Positions 17,693-28,441 are shown, counted from the stretch's first letter. The stretch is DNA of 64,000 nucleotides from Falcatimonas sp. MSJ-15 (GCF_018918265.1 NZ_JAHLQC010000019.1:1-64000); one strand, 5' to 3'. The notes: generated from the letters alone by a model not told the origin. Numbers and translations are program-made.

Positions 17693-19462
17693 ATGGACGA
17701 GAATAAAAACAATTATGTATTTGGACTTGATATAGGAACCAGGAGTCTTGTAGGAACGGTAGGTTACCTTACAGATAAGACTTTTAATGTAATTGCGATG
17801 GCTGTCAAAGAGCATGAGACAAGAGCTATGCTTGATGGTCAGATACATGATATTGAGACTGTTGGTAATAGCATAAGAAGTCTCAAAGAAGAGTTGGAGA
17901 AAAAAGCAGGAATAGAACTTACAGATGTATGTATAGCAGCAGCAGGACGTGTACTTAGAACTGTTACAGTACATGTCGAATCATCACTTCAAAGAGAAGC
18001 AAGAGTATCAGGAGAAGATGTATATACTCTTGATATGCTTGCAGTTGAAAAAGCACATAATATGGTTAATTCATCTAAGACAAGAGAGCATTTTTTCTGT
18101 GTCGGATATTCACCTGTTAAGTATTATCTTGATGATAATGAACTTATTAATATCACAGAGCATAAAGGAAAAAAAATGGGTGTTGATATGTTAGCAACAT
18201 TTTTACCAGAGGATGTTGTTGATGGATTATATTCTGCAGTTGAAATAGCAGGTCTTAAGGTTCTTAATCTTACACTCGAGCCAATAGCAGCGATTAATGT
18301 TGCGATACCTGAGAATTTTAGAATGCTCAATATAGCAATGGTTGATGTGGGAGCAGGAACATCAGATATATCAATTACAAGAGATGGAAGCATAGTAGCT
18401 TATGGAATGATACCACAGGCTGGTGATGAACTTACAGAGATAATATCAAAAGAGTATCTTGTTGATTTTGCAACCGCAGACAGAATTAAGATTGAAGCAT
18501 CAAAAAAGAAAGTAATCCAATTTAAAGATATAATGGGAATAAAACAAAAGGTTACAAAAGCAGATATAGAGAAGCTGACAGAACCGATAGTCAAAAAAAT
18601 AACAAAAGAGATCGCTGACAAGATAATTGAACTTAATGGCGGAAATAGTGTGAGTGCAGTATTTGTTGTCGGCGGCGGTGGAAGAATACATGGATTTACA
18701 GATTCTCTTGCAGAATATCTATCAATTAGTAAAGAGAGAGTTGCTGTAAGAGGTGAAGAAGTACTTCATGATGTGAGATTCAGAGATGATATTACGATAA
18801 CTAAAGACTCACTTATTGTGACACCGATTGGAATTTGTATCAGTTATTATCTGCAGACAAATAATTTTATCTTTGTTAACTTTAATGGAAAGAGAATCAA
18901 GATGTACAATAATAACAGGCTGAATGTAGTAAGCGTTGCACTTATGGCAGGTTTCCCTAATAGTTCACTTTTTCCAAAGAGAGGAAAAGAACTTGTATAT
19001 TATGTAGATGGTCAAAAGAGAATGCTTCGTGGAGAGATAGGCGATTCGTGTATAATTACACTTAATGGAAAGCCGGCTGATATTAATTCGGAAGTATCTG
19101 CTAATGACAAGATTGTAATAAAAGAATCAACAAGTGGCAAAGATGCGGAACTTACACTTGCAAAACTTCCTGAGATAAAAGGAACAATTAATATAATTAT
19201 TAATGGAAAGGAAGTTCCATGTCCGAAACTTGTGGCTGTTAATGGCGAATTGAAGTCTGAATATTATAGTATACAGAATAATGATAAGATAGAATTCTTA
19301 AAATCATATTCGTTAAAACAGCTTATAGAGTATGCAGATTTAAATCCAAAGATGAACACAGTAAGGGTTAATAATGAAGAAGCTAGCGAATATACAACTG
19401 TTTATGAGAACTTTACAGTTACTTATGAAAGTATGACAGAAGAGAATGGTGATGAATATTAA
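17693..19462 (+). CDS. FtsA/PilM-like actin-fold ATPase
   Basis: This 589-residue protein belongs to the FtsA-like branch of the actin/Hsp70 superfamily. The nucleotide-binding blocks are visible: phosphate 1 GLDIGTRSLVGTVGY (about 11-25), phosphate 2 VDVGAGTSDISI (about 218-229) and the adenosine motif VVGGGGRIHGF (about 325). It is longer than division FtsA (about 420 residues); the C-terminal 150 residues contain two small beta-rich repeats of unknown role. Such long forms are typical of Lachnospiraceae, and whether they act in division is not established. GGGGGG precedes the ATG. The next gene, a GGDEF protein, overlaps its stop codon. Confidence 0.87.
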   Translation: MDENKNNYVFGLDIGTRSLVGTVGYLTDKTFNVIAMAVKEHETRAMLDGQIHDIETVGNSIRSLKEELEKKAGIELTDVCIAAAGRVLRTVTVHVESSLQREARVSGEDVYTLDMLAVEKAHNMVNSSKTREHFFCVGYSPVKYYLDDNELINITEHKGKKMGVDMLATFLPEDVVDGLYSAVEIAGLKVLNLTLEPIAAINVAIPENFRMLNIAMVDVGAGTSDISITRDGSIVAYGMIPQAGDELTEIISKEYLVDFATADRIKIEASKKKVIQFKDIMGIKQKVTKADIEKLTEPIVKKITKEIADKIIELNGGNSVSAVFVVGGGGRIHGFTDSLAEYLSISKERVAVRGEEVLHDVRFRDDITITKDSLIVTPIGICISYYLQTNNFIFVNFNGKRIKMYNNNRLNVVSVALMAGFPNSSLFPKRGKELVYYVDGQKRMLRGEIGDSCIITLNGKPADINSEVSANDKIVIKESTSGKDAELTLAKLPEIKGTINIIINGKEVPCPKLVAVNGELKSEYYSIQNNDKIEFLKSYSLKQLIEYADLNPKMNTVRVNNEEASEYTTVYENFTVTYESMTEENGDEY

Positions 19463-20988
19463 TGACAGAAAGATTAGAATTGCAGAAAAAACTCACACAG
19501 ACACATAAATATTTTTTATTTATATATACAATATACATGTTCTGCGGTGTATACATTTTTAATACTATAAAGCATAATGTAATCTATGTTGCATTGCCTT
19601 TTATACTATTAATTATAGTAGATATTCAGCTTGCCAAAAAAAGATATTATGATAATTTTTTTATTCCGGCAGCGATAAGAACAGTAGAATTCCTATTGTC
19701 ATTAATGCTTCTATATTCTGGAAGAATGAATTTTTTTCAGATTGCCTTTTATATATCAATCTATCTGATAACAACGATAGAATTCTGTGCGATATTTGAA
19801 TTAAAATCAATGATAAAGAGAATAATTACGGTTGCTATATGTGTTGCTCCGACTATTATTGCAGTGGCTATTGCATATAGAGATGGACAGGTAAAGCCAA
19901 GAAGACAGTTAGATATAGCATTTCTTGTTGTTATGTTTGCTATGTTCATATATCATATATCAAAAGTCGTAATTGATCTGATTGAAAGTCATAATAAAGA
20001 ACTTAACAATCTTAATCTTCAAGTGCGAATAAGTCGGAAGATAGGCAATGCGATAGATATTAATGAACTTATGGATCTATATACAGATAGTATTGTCAGT
20101 GAATTTGATATAGATTATTGTACGATGATATTAAGAGACAAGAATATTGATATTGCCAAAAAATATGAGACAAGAAGAAAAATAGGCAATGAATTTGCAT
20201 TATGGATTTATCATTCTTTTGAAGATGGAAGCTTTGAAAGAAAATTTAGAAACAATGAGACAACCTATATTGAACATCGGATTGATGAGTTAGGATTCTT
20301 CTATACAGCAAGAGAATATGTATCATCAGTTATGGTTCAGAAGATAACAGATCAGGGAGTTATTATAGGATATATTGTCATGGCATCTAAGAAAGAGAAT
20401 GCATTCAAAGACAGCATATATATACTTGAAGCACTTAAGGAGATAATAAATACAGCAATGAAGAATGCCAGACTTTTTTATAAGATAGCAGATGTGTCTA
20501 ATAAAGATGAATTGTCAGGATTATATAATAGGAGATATCTGCAAAAATATCTTGAAAAAGAAATAGATCGTGCGAAAAGTGAAAATAGAGAGTTGTTTGT
20601 AATATTATATGATATTGATAATTTTAAGAAGATTAATGATACATATGGACATTCAACAGGTGATAAAGTAATATGCAGGTGTTCAGAGATAGGAAGCAAT
20701 GCAGCAAGGAGCAGAGGTGGAATATGTGCGAGATATGGAGGCGAAGAATTCGTAATAATCTTGTCAGGACTTGATAAAAGTGATGTGATAAATTGCATAC
20801 GACAGATGCATAATGAGATAAAAGAGACAAGTGTTACGATATCTGAAGCCGATATCAAATTTGATGTAAGCATAGGAATTGCTGAATTTTCAGAAAAATC
20901 GAAGAATAGTGAAGAACTTATTAAAATAGCAGATGAAGCAATGTATATGGCAAAACAGGGTGGAAAAGGCAAAATAGAAGTTGTATAA
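19462..20988 (+). CDS. membrane-bound diguanylate cyclase with GAF-like region
   Basis: This 508-residue protein has about six N-terminal membrane segments (residues 18-175), a short coiled linker and a GAF-like region (about 190-330). A C-terminal GGDEF domain (about 340-508) has DELSGLYNRR and an intact RYGGEEF loop, so it should make cyclic di-GMP. Its ATG overlaps the TAA of the FtsA-like gene by one base, so the two are co-translated. That linkage hints that c-di-GMP output is tied to the cell-envelope function of the upstream gene; this is inference. Confidence 0.92.
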   Translation: MTERLELQKKLTQTHKYFLFIYTIYMFCGVYIFNTIKHNVIYVALPFILLIIVDIQLAKKRYYDNFFIPAAIRTVEFLLSLMLLYSGRMNFFQIAFYISIYLITTIEFCAIFELKSMIKRIITVAICVAPTIIAVAIAYRDGQVKPRRQLDIAFLVVMFAMFIYHISKVVIDLIESHNKELNNLNLQVRISRKIGNAIDINELMDLYTDSIVSEFDIDYCTMILRDKNIDIAKKYETRRKIGNEFALWIYHSFEDGSFERKFRNNETTYIEHRIDELGFFYTAREYVSSVMVQKITDQGVIIGYIVMASKKENAFKDSIYILEALKEIINTAMKNARLFYKIADVSNKDELSGLYNRRYLQKYLEKEIDRAKSENRELFVILYDIDNFKKINDTYGHSTGDKVICRCSEIGSNAARSRGGICARYGGEEFVIILSGLDKSDVINCIRQMHNEIKETSVTISEADIKFDVSIGIAEFSEKSKNSEELIKIADEAMYMAKQGGKGKIEVV

Positions 20989-21089
20989 AATGATGCTATA
21001 AATATAGTACGATATATATTGAATGATGAAATGCGGTCTGCTAATCACAAGTGATAAGAATACATAATAAATAGTAATAAAAATGAAGG

Positions 21090-21118
21090 TTGTATCACAT
21101 TCTTAAATATGCTATAAT
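21090..21118 (+). promoter_or_regulatory. housekeeping promoter
   Basis: TTGTAT (21090-21095), 17 bases and a perfect TATAAT (21113-21118) lie about 90 bases before the WalJ-like gene. Confidence 0.7.
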
Positions 21119-21206
21119 GCTTTTTAGTTTAGTAAAGCGGATAAATGATAACATTAGTATATCGCACTATCAAATAAATGTAATATTAGTAGAATGGAAG
21201 ATTAGA

Positions 21207-22004
21207 ATGAAGTTATTAAGTATAGCAAGTGGAAGCAGTGGTAATTGTATCTATATTGGTTCGACATCAACGCATATACTGATTGATGCAGGAATAAGTC
21301 GTAAGAGAATTGTTGAAGGTCTGAATACACTTTCTTTGACGCTTGATGATATTGATGCTATTTTTATAACACATGAGCATATAGATCATATTCAATCATT
21401 AGGCGTATTAGAGAGGACAAGAGTGATTCCTGTATATACATCAGCAGGAACAGCACAGGGTATAATGGCTACTAAGAGTCTTGGGAAGATACCTGAAGGT
21501 ATCTTCAATATAGTATCAGCAGATGAGCTGATATCGATAGGGGACCTTGTAGTTAAGCCATTTACAATATCACACGATGCTGCAGAACCTCTTGCATATA
21601 GAATTGAGAGAGAAGACAAAGCAGTTGCAGTTGCGACAGATATGGGAACTTATGATGATTATACAGTTAGCAGTTTAAAAGGTCTTAATGCAATTCTTCT
21701 TGAAGCTAATCATGATCTCAATATGTTGCAGGTAGGAAGTTATCCGTATTATCTAAAACAGAGAATATCTGGAGAATATGGACATCTTAGTAATGAGATG
21801 TCAGGAAGTCTTCTTAATAGAATACTTAATAAGAATCTCAAAGATATTCTTCTTGGACATCTAAGTCGTGAGAACAATTATGAAGAACTTGCGTATGAAA
21901 CAGTATGTTTAGCTGTTAATCAGGGAGATACTCCTTATAAAGCTGAAGATTTTAATATAAAAGTAGCTAAAAGAGACAGAGTAACTGAACTGGTGATTAT
22001 TTAA
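21207..22004 (+). CDS. MBL-fold metallohydrolase, YycJ/WalJ family
   Basis: This 265-residue metallo-beta-lactamase fold protein has the signature THEHIDHIQSLG (H-x-H-x-D-H) and SGSSGNCIYI near its N-terminus, both typical of YycJ/WalJ. Family members are linked to DNA mismatch repair or WalRK-associated functions as 5'-3' exonucleases. No walRK genes are nearby. I start at the ATG giving MKLLSIASGSSGN because that is the family N-terminus and GGAAG lies nearby; the longer reading adds 39 residues without similarity and runs through the promoter. Confidence 0.9.
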   Translation: MKLLSIASGSSGNCIYIGSTSTHILIDAGISRKRIVEGLNTLSLTLDDIDAIFITHEHIDHIQSLGVLERTRVIPVYTSAGTAQGIMATKSLGKIPEGIFNIVSADELISIGDLVVKPFTISHDAAEPLAYRIEREDKAVAVATDMGTYDDYTVSSLKGLNAILLEANHDLNMLQVGSYPYYLKQRISGEYGHLSNEMSGSLLNRILNKNLKDILLGHLSRENNYEELAYETVCLAVNQGDTPYKAEDFNIKVAKRDRVTELVII

Positions 22005-22026
22005 TCTGGTGGAGGAATATTATTAA

Positions 22027-22299
22027 ATGAAGAAAACAATTATTACAGTAGTTGGAAAAGACACAGTAGGAATTATAGCAAAGGTTTGTACATATCTTGC
22101 AGAAAGTAATGTTAATATCCTTGATATCTCACAGACAATCGTATCAGAGTATTTTAACATGATGATGATTGTTGATACTAACAATGCTAATAAGGCATTT
22201 GATGAATTAGCATCAGAACTTGCAAAACTTGGTGAAGATATTGGCGTTAATATAAAATGTCAAAGAGAAGAGATTTTTAGTAAAATGCATAGAATATAA
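22027..22299 (+). CDS. ACT domain-containing protein (UPF0237)
   Basis: This 90-residue protein is a single ACT domain: [21 protein letters not shown] with [11 protein letters not shown]. Stand-alone ACT proteins bind amino acids or act as regulators. It is immediately upstream of a PFL-family gene, a pairing that is conserved across Firmicutes, so the two probably act together. GGTGGAGG lies about 10 bases before the ATG. Confidence 0.92.
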   Translation: MKKTIITVVGKDTVGIIAKVCTYLAESNVNILDISQTIVSEYFNMMMIVDTNNANKAFDELASELAKLGEDIGVNIKCQREEIFSKMHRI

Positions 22300-22327
22300 T
22301 CAGTTTGGCAAAGAGGAGAATAACATT

Positions 22328-23692
22328 ATGATTAATATGTTTGAAGTCAATGAGACTAATAAAATGGTTGAGCAGGAGAATCTTGATGTAAGAACAATTA
22401 CAGTTGGTATTAACTTACTTGACTGTGCAGATTCTAATCTTGATGAACTTAATAGAAAAGTATATGAGAAGATTGTAAGAATAGCAAAAGATCTTGTAAA
22501 AACAGGTAATGACATAAGCAGAGAATTTGGAATTCCAGTTGTTAATAAGAGAATCTCAGTAACACCTATCGCACTTGTTGGTCAGTCTGCATGTAAGACA
22601 CCACAGGATTTTGTTACAATTGCAAAGACTCTTGACAGAGCTGCAAAAGAAGTTGGAGTTAACTTTATCGGTGGTTATTCAGCAATTGTATCAAAAGGAA
22701 TGACACCTTATGAAGAGAACCTTATAAGATCAATTCCAGAAGCACTTGCATCAACAGAGAGAATATGTAGTTCTGTTAACGTTGGTTCAACTAAAACCGG
22801 TATTAACATGGATGCAGTAAGACTTCTTGGAGATATAGTTAAAGAGACAGCTGAATATACTAAAGAAGATGATTCACTTGGATGTGCAAAACTTGTTGTT
22901 TTATGTAATGCACCAGATGATAACCCATTTATGGCAGGTGCATTTCATGGAGTATCTGAAGCAGATTCAATTATTAATGTTGGCGTAAGTGGTCCAGGTG
23001 TGGTAAAATATGCATTATCACAGGTGAAAAATGCTAATTTTGAAGTACTATGTGAGACAATTAAAAAGACTGCATTCAAGATTACAAGAGTTGGACAGCT
23101 TGTAGCACAGGAAGCATCTAAGAGAATGGGTATTCCATTCGGTATAATAGATCTTTCTCTTGCACCAACACCAGCAGTGGGTGACAGTATTGCTGAGATT
23201 CTTGAAGAGATGGGACTTGAAAGAGTTGGAGCACCTGGAACAACAGCAGCACTTGCAATGTTAAACGATCAGGTAAAAAAAGGTGGTGTAATGGCATCAT
23301 CATATGTAGGTGGATTAAGTGGTGCATTTATTCCGGTAAGTGAAGATCAGGGAATGATAGATGCAGTTAACGCCGGTGCACTTACAATTGAAAAGCTTGA
23401 AGCTATGACATGTGTATGTTCAGTTGGTCTTGATATGATAGCTATTCCTGGCGATACAAAGCCAGAGACTATATCAGGAATTATTGCTGATGAATCAGCA
23501 ATTGGTATGGTTAATCAGAAGACTACAGCAGTAAGAATTATACCTGTAATTGGAAAAACTGTTGGTGAAGTGGCACATTTTGGCGGTTTATTAGGTTATG
23601 CACCAATTATGCCTGTTAATAATTTTGACTGTTCTGTTTTTGTTAACAGAGGCGGTAGAATACCAGCTCCAATTCACAGTTTTAAAAATTAA
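22328..23692 (+). CDS. PFL family protein (UPF0210/DUF711)
   Basis: This 454-residue protein is of the UPF0210 family, distantly related to pyruvate formate-lyase-type folds but without a shown reaction. Recognisable blocks include [40 protein letters not shown] and the C-terminal [23 protein letters not shown] precedes its ATG. It is paired with the ACT gene and followed, with overlapping stop region, by asnA. The function is unknown; a role in amino acid metabolism is only a guess from context. Confidence 0.9.
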   Translation: MINMFEVNETNKMVEQENLDVRTITVGINLLDCADSNLDELNRKVYEKIVRIAKDLVKTGNDISREFGIPVVNKRISVTPIALVGQSACKTPQDFVTIAKTLDRAAKEVGVNFIGGYSAIVSKGMTPYEENLIRSIPEALASTERICSSVNVGSTKTGINMDAVRLLGDIVKETAEYTKEDDSLGCAKLVVLCNAPDDNPFMAGAFHGVSEADSIINVGVSGPGVVKYALSQVKNANFEVLCETIKKTAFKITRVGQLVAQEASKRMGIPFGIIDLSLAPTPAVGDSIAEILEEMGLERVGAPGTTAALAMLNDQVKKGGVMASSYVGGLSGAFIPVSEDQGMIDAVNAGALTIEKLEAMTCVCSVGLDMIAIPGDTKPETISGIIADESAIGMVNQKTTAVRIIPVIGKTVGEVAHFGGLLGYAPIMPVNNFDCSVFVNRGGRIPAPIHSFKN

Positions 23693-23712
23693 TGATAGAG
23701 AGGCGTATTAAA

Positions 23713-24723
23713 ATGGAACGATTGATTATTCCACAAGGATATCATTCAGAGCTTAATTTGCATGATACACAGATTGGTATCAAGACAGTAAAAGATTTTT
23801 TTCAGAATCTGTTAGCTGAAAGATTAAATTTATCACGAGTAACAGCACCTATATTTGTAGATCCTTTATCAGGTCTTAATGATAATCTTAATGGTGTTGA
23901 GAGACCGGTTTCTTTTGGAATTAAGGAATTAGGTGACAAAGAAGCAGAAGTAGTACATTCACTTGCAAAGTGGAAGAGATATGCTCTTAATAAGTATGGT
24001 TTTTCTGTTGGGGAAGGACTCTATACTGATATGAATGCAATCAGACGAGATGAAGATACAGATAATATACATTCAATCTTCGTTGATCAGTGGGACTGGG
24101 AGAAGATTATAACTAAAGAGCAAAGAACAGAAGAATATCTTAAAGAAACAGTAAAAACTGTATATAAAGTACTTCGTAAGACAGAAAAATATATGTCAAT
24201 TCAGTATGATTATATTGAAGAGATTCTGCCACATGATATATTCTTCATAACAACTCAGGAACTTGAAAATATGTTTCCTGATTTTACACCTAAGGAAAGA
24301 GAGTATTACATAGCAAAAGCAAAAGGTGCAGTATGCATTATGAAGATTGGAGATGTTCTTGAATCAGGTGAGAAACATGATGGAAGAGCACCAGATTATG
24401 ATGATTGGGAACTTAATGCAGATATTCTTGTATACTATCCAGTGCTTGATATTGCACTTGAATTATCATCAATGGGTATTCGAGTTGATAAGAAAGCACT
24501 TTTAAGTCAGTTAAAGAAAGCAGGATGTGAAGAAAGAGCAAAACTTCCATTCCAGAAAGCAGTAATAGATGGAAAACTTCCATATACAATCGGTGGTGGA
24601 ATTGGACAGTCAAGAATATGTATGTTTTTCTTAAGAAAAGCACATATTGGAGAAGTTCAGTGTTCAATTTGGCCTGAAGAAGTTGTAAAAGAAGCAACTG
24701 CAAAAGGTATACAGTTGTTGTAA
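23713..24723 (+). CDS. asnA: aspartate--ammonia ligase (AMP-forming)
   Basis: AsnA makes asparagine from aspartate, ammonia and ATP. It has 336 residues, the usual length, and resembles class II aminoacyl-tRNA synthetases. Blocks include FVDPLSGLNDNLNG, VHSLAKWKR, YTDMNAIRRDE, FVDQWDWEK and the C-terminal TIGGGIGQSRICMFFL. I start at the second ATG (MERLIIPQGYHSEL) because GAGAGG sits ten bases upstream; an ATG seven codons earlier overlaps the previous stop. Confidence 0.97.
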   Translation: MERLIIPQGYHSELNLHDTQIGIKTVKDFFQNLLAERLNLSRVTAPIFVDPLSGLNDNLNGVERPVSFGIKELGDKEAEVVHSLAKWKRYALNKYGFSVGEGLYTDMNAIRRDEDTDNIHSIFVDQWDWEKIITKEQRTEEYLKETVKTVYKVLRKTEKYMSIQYDYIEEILPHDIFFITTQELENMFPDFTPKEREYYIAKAKGAVCIMKIGDVLESGEKHDGRAPDYDDWELNADILVYYPVLDIALELSSMGIRVDKKALLSQLKKAGCEERAKLPFQKAVIDGKLPYTIGGGIGQSRICMFFLRKAHIGEVQCSIWPEEVVKEATAKGIQLL

Positions 24724-24744
24724 TTGTTTGAATATTAGATTATA

Positions 24745-24792
24745 AAAAACAGACTGAGAATTTAGAATGTAAATAATTCTCAGTCTGTTTTT
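24745..24792. terminator. bidirectional terminator between asnA and GGDEF gene
   Basis: ACAGACTGAGAATT pairs perfectly with AATTCTCAGTCTGT, with A-run before and T-run after, so it can serve both convergent genes. Confidence 0.93.
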
Positions 24793-24858
24793 GCATATTA
24801 TCAATATTGGTGCGATTGTGCATTATTAGAATATTTAAATTTAGTTAAAGAGACTTCT

Positions 24859-25941
24859 CTAACTGCAAACTTTGTTTCGACCATTTTGTTTTGCTTTGTA
24901 GAGTTGTTCATCTGCTTTTAGGAAGATGTCTTTACTATCGTTACAGTCTTCATTAGTCTCCGATACTCCGACACTGATACTAAATCTTTTAATACCGTCA
25001 TTAGTATCAAAAGATTCATTGGCAAATTGTGTCCTGATATATTCCGCAATCTCTACTGCACTGTCAAGTCTGGTATCAGGAATGATAATAGAGAATTCTT
25101 CTCCACCATATCTTGAACAATGGCATGGTATAGTAAGGCTTTTTATAAGTTTGGCAATTCTGCAGATAACTTCGTCACCAAACGCATGACCATAAGTATC
25201 ATTAATATTCTTAAAATGATCTATATCAATAACTATTAATGAAAAAGGAGTTCCATTTTTTTGGTAAGTCATATATTCCTGATAAAGCTGTTTATAGAAC
25301 ATTTTGTGATTATATAATCCTGTCATAGAATCTACATCAGCTCTTTTTTCCATGATTTTTACATAATCCTGTACATGCTGTATAAGAAACAATTCTACAA
25401 GTATACTGCCACAGAAGATAGATATATTAATAAAATTGTTGAGCGGCGGAAAATATGGTGTATGTGGGTAAAAATATAATTCCTTTAACGCATATACAGA
25501 AACACATATCAATAACTGTACCCAAGTAAGAAACTTATCCTTATAAAGCGTTGTAATGATAAGTGGCAACATTAAAAGCATGGACATAAGTTCAACACTT
25601 GTATGTATCCAGATAGCAGATGCAGCAAATATACTGATTAAAATAATTGTACTAAGGAACATAGTTCGTTTGTAATATATTTTTCTTTTTATCTTGCTTA
25701 AACCTATAACAATAAGCATAGCTATACCTTGCATGCCACTTGGTTTTACTATAAATAACCAAAAGTAGCGGATTCTGCCACATTCAGAATTTGGCTTATA
25801 GAAGACAAATAATAGAAGTTCTACAGCTAATACTAATATCCATATTTTATAAAAAGCTTTAAAAGTTATCTGATTCCACTCATCAAATTCACTTTTAGTA
25901 ACTTGCTCTGGTGGTTTTATATTATTTTTTGGTAATCCCAT
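24859..25941 (-). CDS. membrane-bound diguanylate cyclase
   Basis: This 360-residue protein has about six membrane segments in the first 190 residues and a C-terminal GGDEF domain (about 200-360) with DSMTGLYNHK and an intact RYGGEEF loop. It should synthesise cyclic di-GMP. AAGGAGG lies before the ATG on the minus strand. It is a single-gene transcript, convergent with asnA and divergent from the L,D-transpeptidase gene. Confidence 0.93.
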   Translation of the reverse strand: MGLPKNNIKPPEQVTKSEFDEWNQITFKAFYKIWILVLAVELLLFVFYKPNSECGRIRYFWLFIVKPSGMQGIAMLIVIGLSKIKRKIYYKRTMFLSTIILISIFAASAIWIHTSVELMSMLLMLPLIITTLYKDKFLTWVQLLICVSVYALKELYFYPHTPYFPPLNNFINISIFCGSILVELFLIQHVQDYVKIMEKRADVDSMTGLYNHKMFYKQLYQEYMTYQKNGTPFSLIVIDIDHFKNINDTYGHAFGDEVICRIAKLIKSLTIPCHCSRYGGEEFSIIIPDTRLDSAVEIAEYIRTQFANESFDTNDGIKRFSISVGVSETNEDCNDSKDIFLKADEQLYKAKQNGRNKVCS

Positions 25942-26150
25942 TATACTCCTCCTTAGTATGAAATAATATATAATCTGTCATAAATAATATATTGTTTCTA
26001 TACGTATTTGAAATGATATTATTAATATTAAATACTATATATTTATAACAATCTTATGTGGAAATATCAATATCAAAATGAAAATTTTTATTATATAAAT
26101 ATTTCGGAGATATTATGTATCTAAATAATACTTTTTATAAGATTCATGGT

Positions 26151-26177
26151 TAAGTTACTATGATTTTAGCCCGATAA
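26151..26177 (+). promoter_or_regulatory. possible sigma-D (motility) promoter
   Basis: TAAG, 15 bases and CCCGATAA resemble the sigma-D pattern TAAA-N15-GCCGATAA with two mismatches, 40 bases before the L,D-transpeptidase start. Weak on its own. Confidence 0.35.
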
Positions 26178-26216
26178 TACAAGAAAGTGTGTTTGAACTA
26201 AAAATAGTGGAAAGGT

Positions 26217-27761
26217 ATGGATAGGGTTATGGGAGAGAAGAAAAAGTATCTAATCGCAGGAGTGTCTGTAGGTCTTGCATTAGTTGCAGTTATTACTTGC
26301 TTTGGAGTGAGAAATCTTGTTAGAGGAAAAGCTTCTGATACGTCGGCTGAAGCTACAACACAGGTGGCACTTGTTGAGAAGAATGAGGGAACTTCAAAAG
26401 ACAGGTATAAGGATGAAAAAAAATCAGAGTCGGCAGAAATGCCACAATCTAAACAGGAAGTAACAGATACTAATGAAGAGACGGCATCAGTAGGAGAAGA
26501 GTCTTTAGCAGAGAATACGTCATACGTAGAGACAATCCAACAGATTAATCAGAAGAAAAAAGATTATGCATATTTTATTCGTGTTAACAGGGCAGCTAAT
26601 TGTGTTACTGTATATGGTCGTGATAGTAATGATGATTATACAGTGCCACTTAAAGCTATGGTATGTTCAACAGGGCGTGATACACCATCTGGTGTATTCT
26701 CAACAAGCGACTATTATGTATGGCGTAAACTTGTTGGCGGAGTATATGGACAGTATGCAGTTAGAATAAGTGGTCCGATATTATTTCATTCAGTACCATA
26801 TTATAGTGCTAATAAGAATGATCTAGAGACAGAAGAATATAATAAACTTGGTATAGCAGCATCTCTTGGATGTATACGATTAAGTGTAACAGATGCAAAG
26901 TGGATATATGATAATTGTGACAGAGGTACAATAGTTGAGATATATGATGATGCAGAGAATCCGGGGCCACTTGGCAAACCATCATCTATTAAGATTAATG
27001 CAGGATGTGGATGGGATCCTACAGATCCGGATGAGAATAATCCTTGGCATCATTCAGTTGTATCGATTGAAGGTGTATCAGACCGACTTGTTGAGCGAGG
27101 AGATATATCATTCGATAGAAAAAGCGGTATAATAGCTTATGACGGTTCTGGTAATGATGTTACAGACAGAGTACAGGTATTTGGTGATGTAGATGTATAT
27201 ACTACAGGAACTTATGATGTTACATATTCATCATCTGATGAAACAGGAACAGGAATATCATATACAATAAAAGTAACAGTAGTAGATACAGTAGCACCGG
27301 CAATTACAGCATATCCGGTTAATCATGTAATTACAGCAAAGACTAATGTCAATGATGATTTTTTCAGAGAAGGAATGGCAGTGTCAGATGCAGGAATAGC
27401 AATGAGTCTGTCAGAGGTAAATGTGTCATATGAACCATTACATGAGGGCGATAATGTTATAAAATATATAATTCGAGATGCATCAGGTAATGTTACAGAG
27501 TATACTAATAATGTGTTTACAGATAGAATTGCACCACAGATTATATTAAAAGAAGATAAGAATGTATCTGCAGATATAGTGATTGATGAAGCCTATGCAA
27601 GAAGCAGAGTAGTTGATGTAATCGAAGCGAATGAATTAGATTCATCGGGTATACAGATTGCGATAAACCAGATATCAGAGAGAGAATATAGCATAACATA
27701 TAGCTGTTTGGATTTTTATGGTAACGTTGGAAGTGTTACTGAGAATATAATAGTATCTTAA
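26217..27761 (+). CDS. membrane-anchored L,D-transpeptidase with Ig-like repeats
   Basis: This cell-wall enzyme would make 3-3 crosslinks or attach proteins to peptidoglycan. It has 514 residues: a membrane anchor (about 13-35), a Ser/Thr/Glu-rich linker to about 110, and a YkuD-type catalytic domain (about 115-245) with ILFHSVPY and the active-site motif SLGCIRLSVTDAKWIYD. Two bacterial Ig-like/DUF5011-type domains follow. Another possible ATG lies four codons downstream. The upstream 275 bases hold no gene. Confidence 0.93.
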   Translation: MDRVMGEKKKYLIAGVSVGLALVAVITCFGVRNLVRGKASDTSAEATTQVALVEKNEGTSKDRYKDEKKSESAEMPQSKQEVTDTNEETASVGEESLAENTSYVETIQQINQKKKDYAYFIRVNRAANCVTVYGRDSNDDYTVPLKAMVCSTGRDTPSGVFSTSDYYVWRKLVGGVYGQYAVRISGPILFHSVPYYSANKNDLETEEYNKLGIAASLGCIRLSVTDAKWIYDNCDRGTIVEIYDDAENPGPLGKPSSIKINAGCGWDPTDPDENNPWHHSVVSIEGVSDRLVERGDISFDRKSGIIAYDGSGNDVTDRVQVFGDVDVYTTGTYDVTYSSSDETGTGISYTIKVTVVDTVAPAITAYPVNHVITAKTNVNDDFFREGMAVSDAGIAMSLSEVNVSYEPLHEGDNVIKYIIRDASGNVTEYTNNVFTDRIAPQIILKEDKNVSADIVIDEAYARSRVVDVIEANELDSSGIQIAINQISEREYSITYSCLDFYGNVGSVTENIIVS

Positions 27762-27897
27762 ATTGATTGATAATTTATTTTATGTTATATATCATATATC
27801 ACTAGATGATGGAGATATACCCAGATAATTAAAATGTAGCAGATTAGTTAAAATATGATATATATTAGAATGATTAAGTGATGATGAGCCTTAATTC

Positions 27898-27970
27898 AGA
27901 TTTAGAATAATTAAAATTTAGAATAATTAAAACTTAGAATAATTAAAACTTAGAATAATTAAATTATGAT
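27898..27970. repeat. short tandem repeats (about 16-17 bp)
   Basis: Four to five copies of TTAGAATAATTAAAAC follow each other with small length changes. Confidence 0.85.
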
Positions 27971-28119
27971 AGATATTGATATTTAAGATTAGATAATAAA
28001 TTATGATGAATTAAGATAATATAATAACACCTGAGCAAATTAATATCAGAAAGTTGATTTTTAGCTTTTGACAGGAATTTGCGAAGGTGTTGTTTTTTAC
28101 TCTAAGCATATGTTATTTT

Positions 28120-28267
28120 TAAAAAGTATATATTGTTTTCAAAGTATATATTGTTTTCAAAGTATATATTGTTTCTCAAAGTATATATTGTTTCTCAAAG
28201 TATATGTTGCTTTTCAAAGTATATATTGTTTCTCAAAGTATATATTTTTTTCAAAAGTATATGTTGG
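28120..28267. repeat. 18-19-bp tandem array
   Basis: Eight copies of AAAGTATATATTGTTTCTC (18-19 bp) with scattered substitutions sit about 180 bases before the next gene. Confidence 0.92.
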
Positions 28268-28441
28268 CATGTGTAATAAACTATGCTAATATTGAAAATG
28301 GAGTATAAAAATATATAATATTGGCAGATATAAAAGGTTGAATGCATTAGTTAAAATTATGTAATGATATGATTTGAGCTTTGATAAGAGAGCTTTTATA
28401 ATTGCGCAATATTATAACCAAAGATGAGGAGAGATTAAAAA

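Larger units (their letters stand above)
27762..28441. other. 680-bp repeat-rich gap
   Basis: No credible gene lies here. Two separate degenerate tandem arrays (27898-27970 and 28120-28267) are described below; the rest is AT-rich. A frame at 28068-28289 codes for a run of repeated Tyr-Cys-Phe-Gln-Ser-Ile and is only the translation of the second array. Confidence 0.8.

Noticed and set aside
28068..28289. 73-codon frame with repeated Tyr-Cys-Phe-Gln-Ser-Ile
   Set aside because: It is the translation of an 18-19-bp tandem array; period changes and lack of a ribosome binding site argue against a protein.
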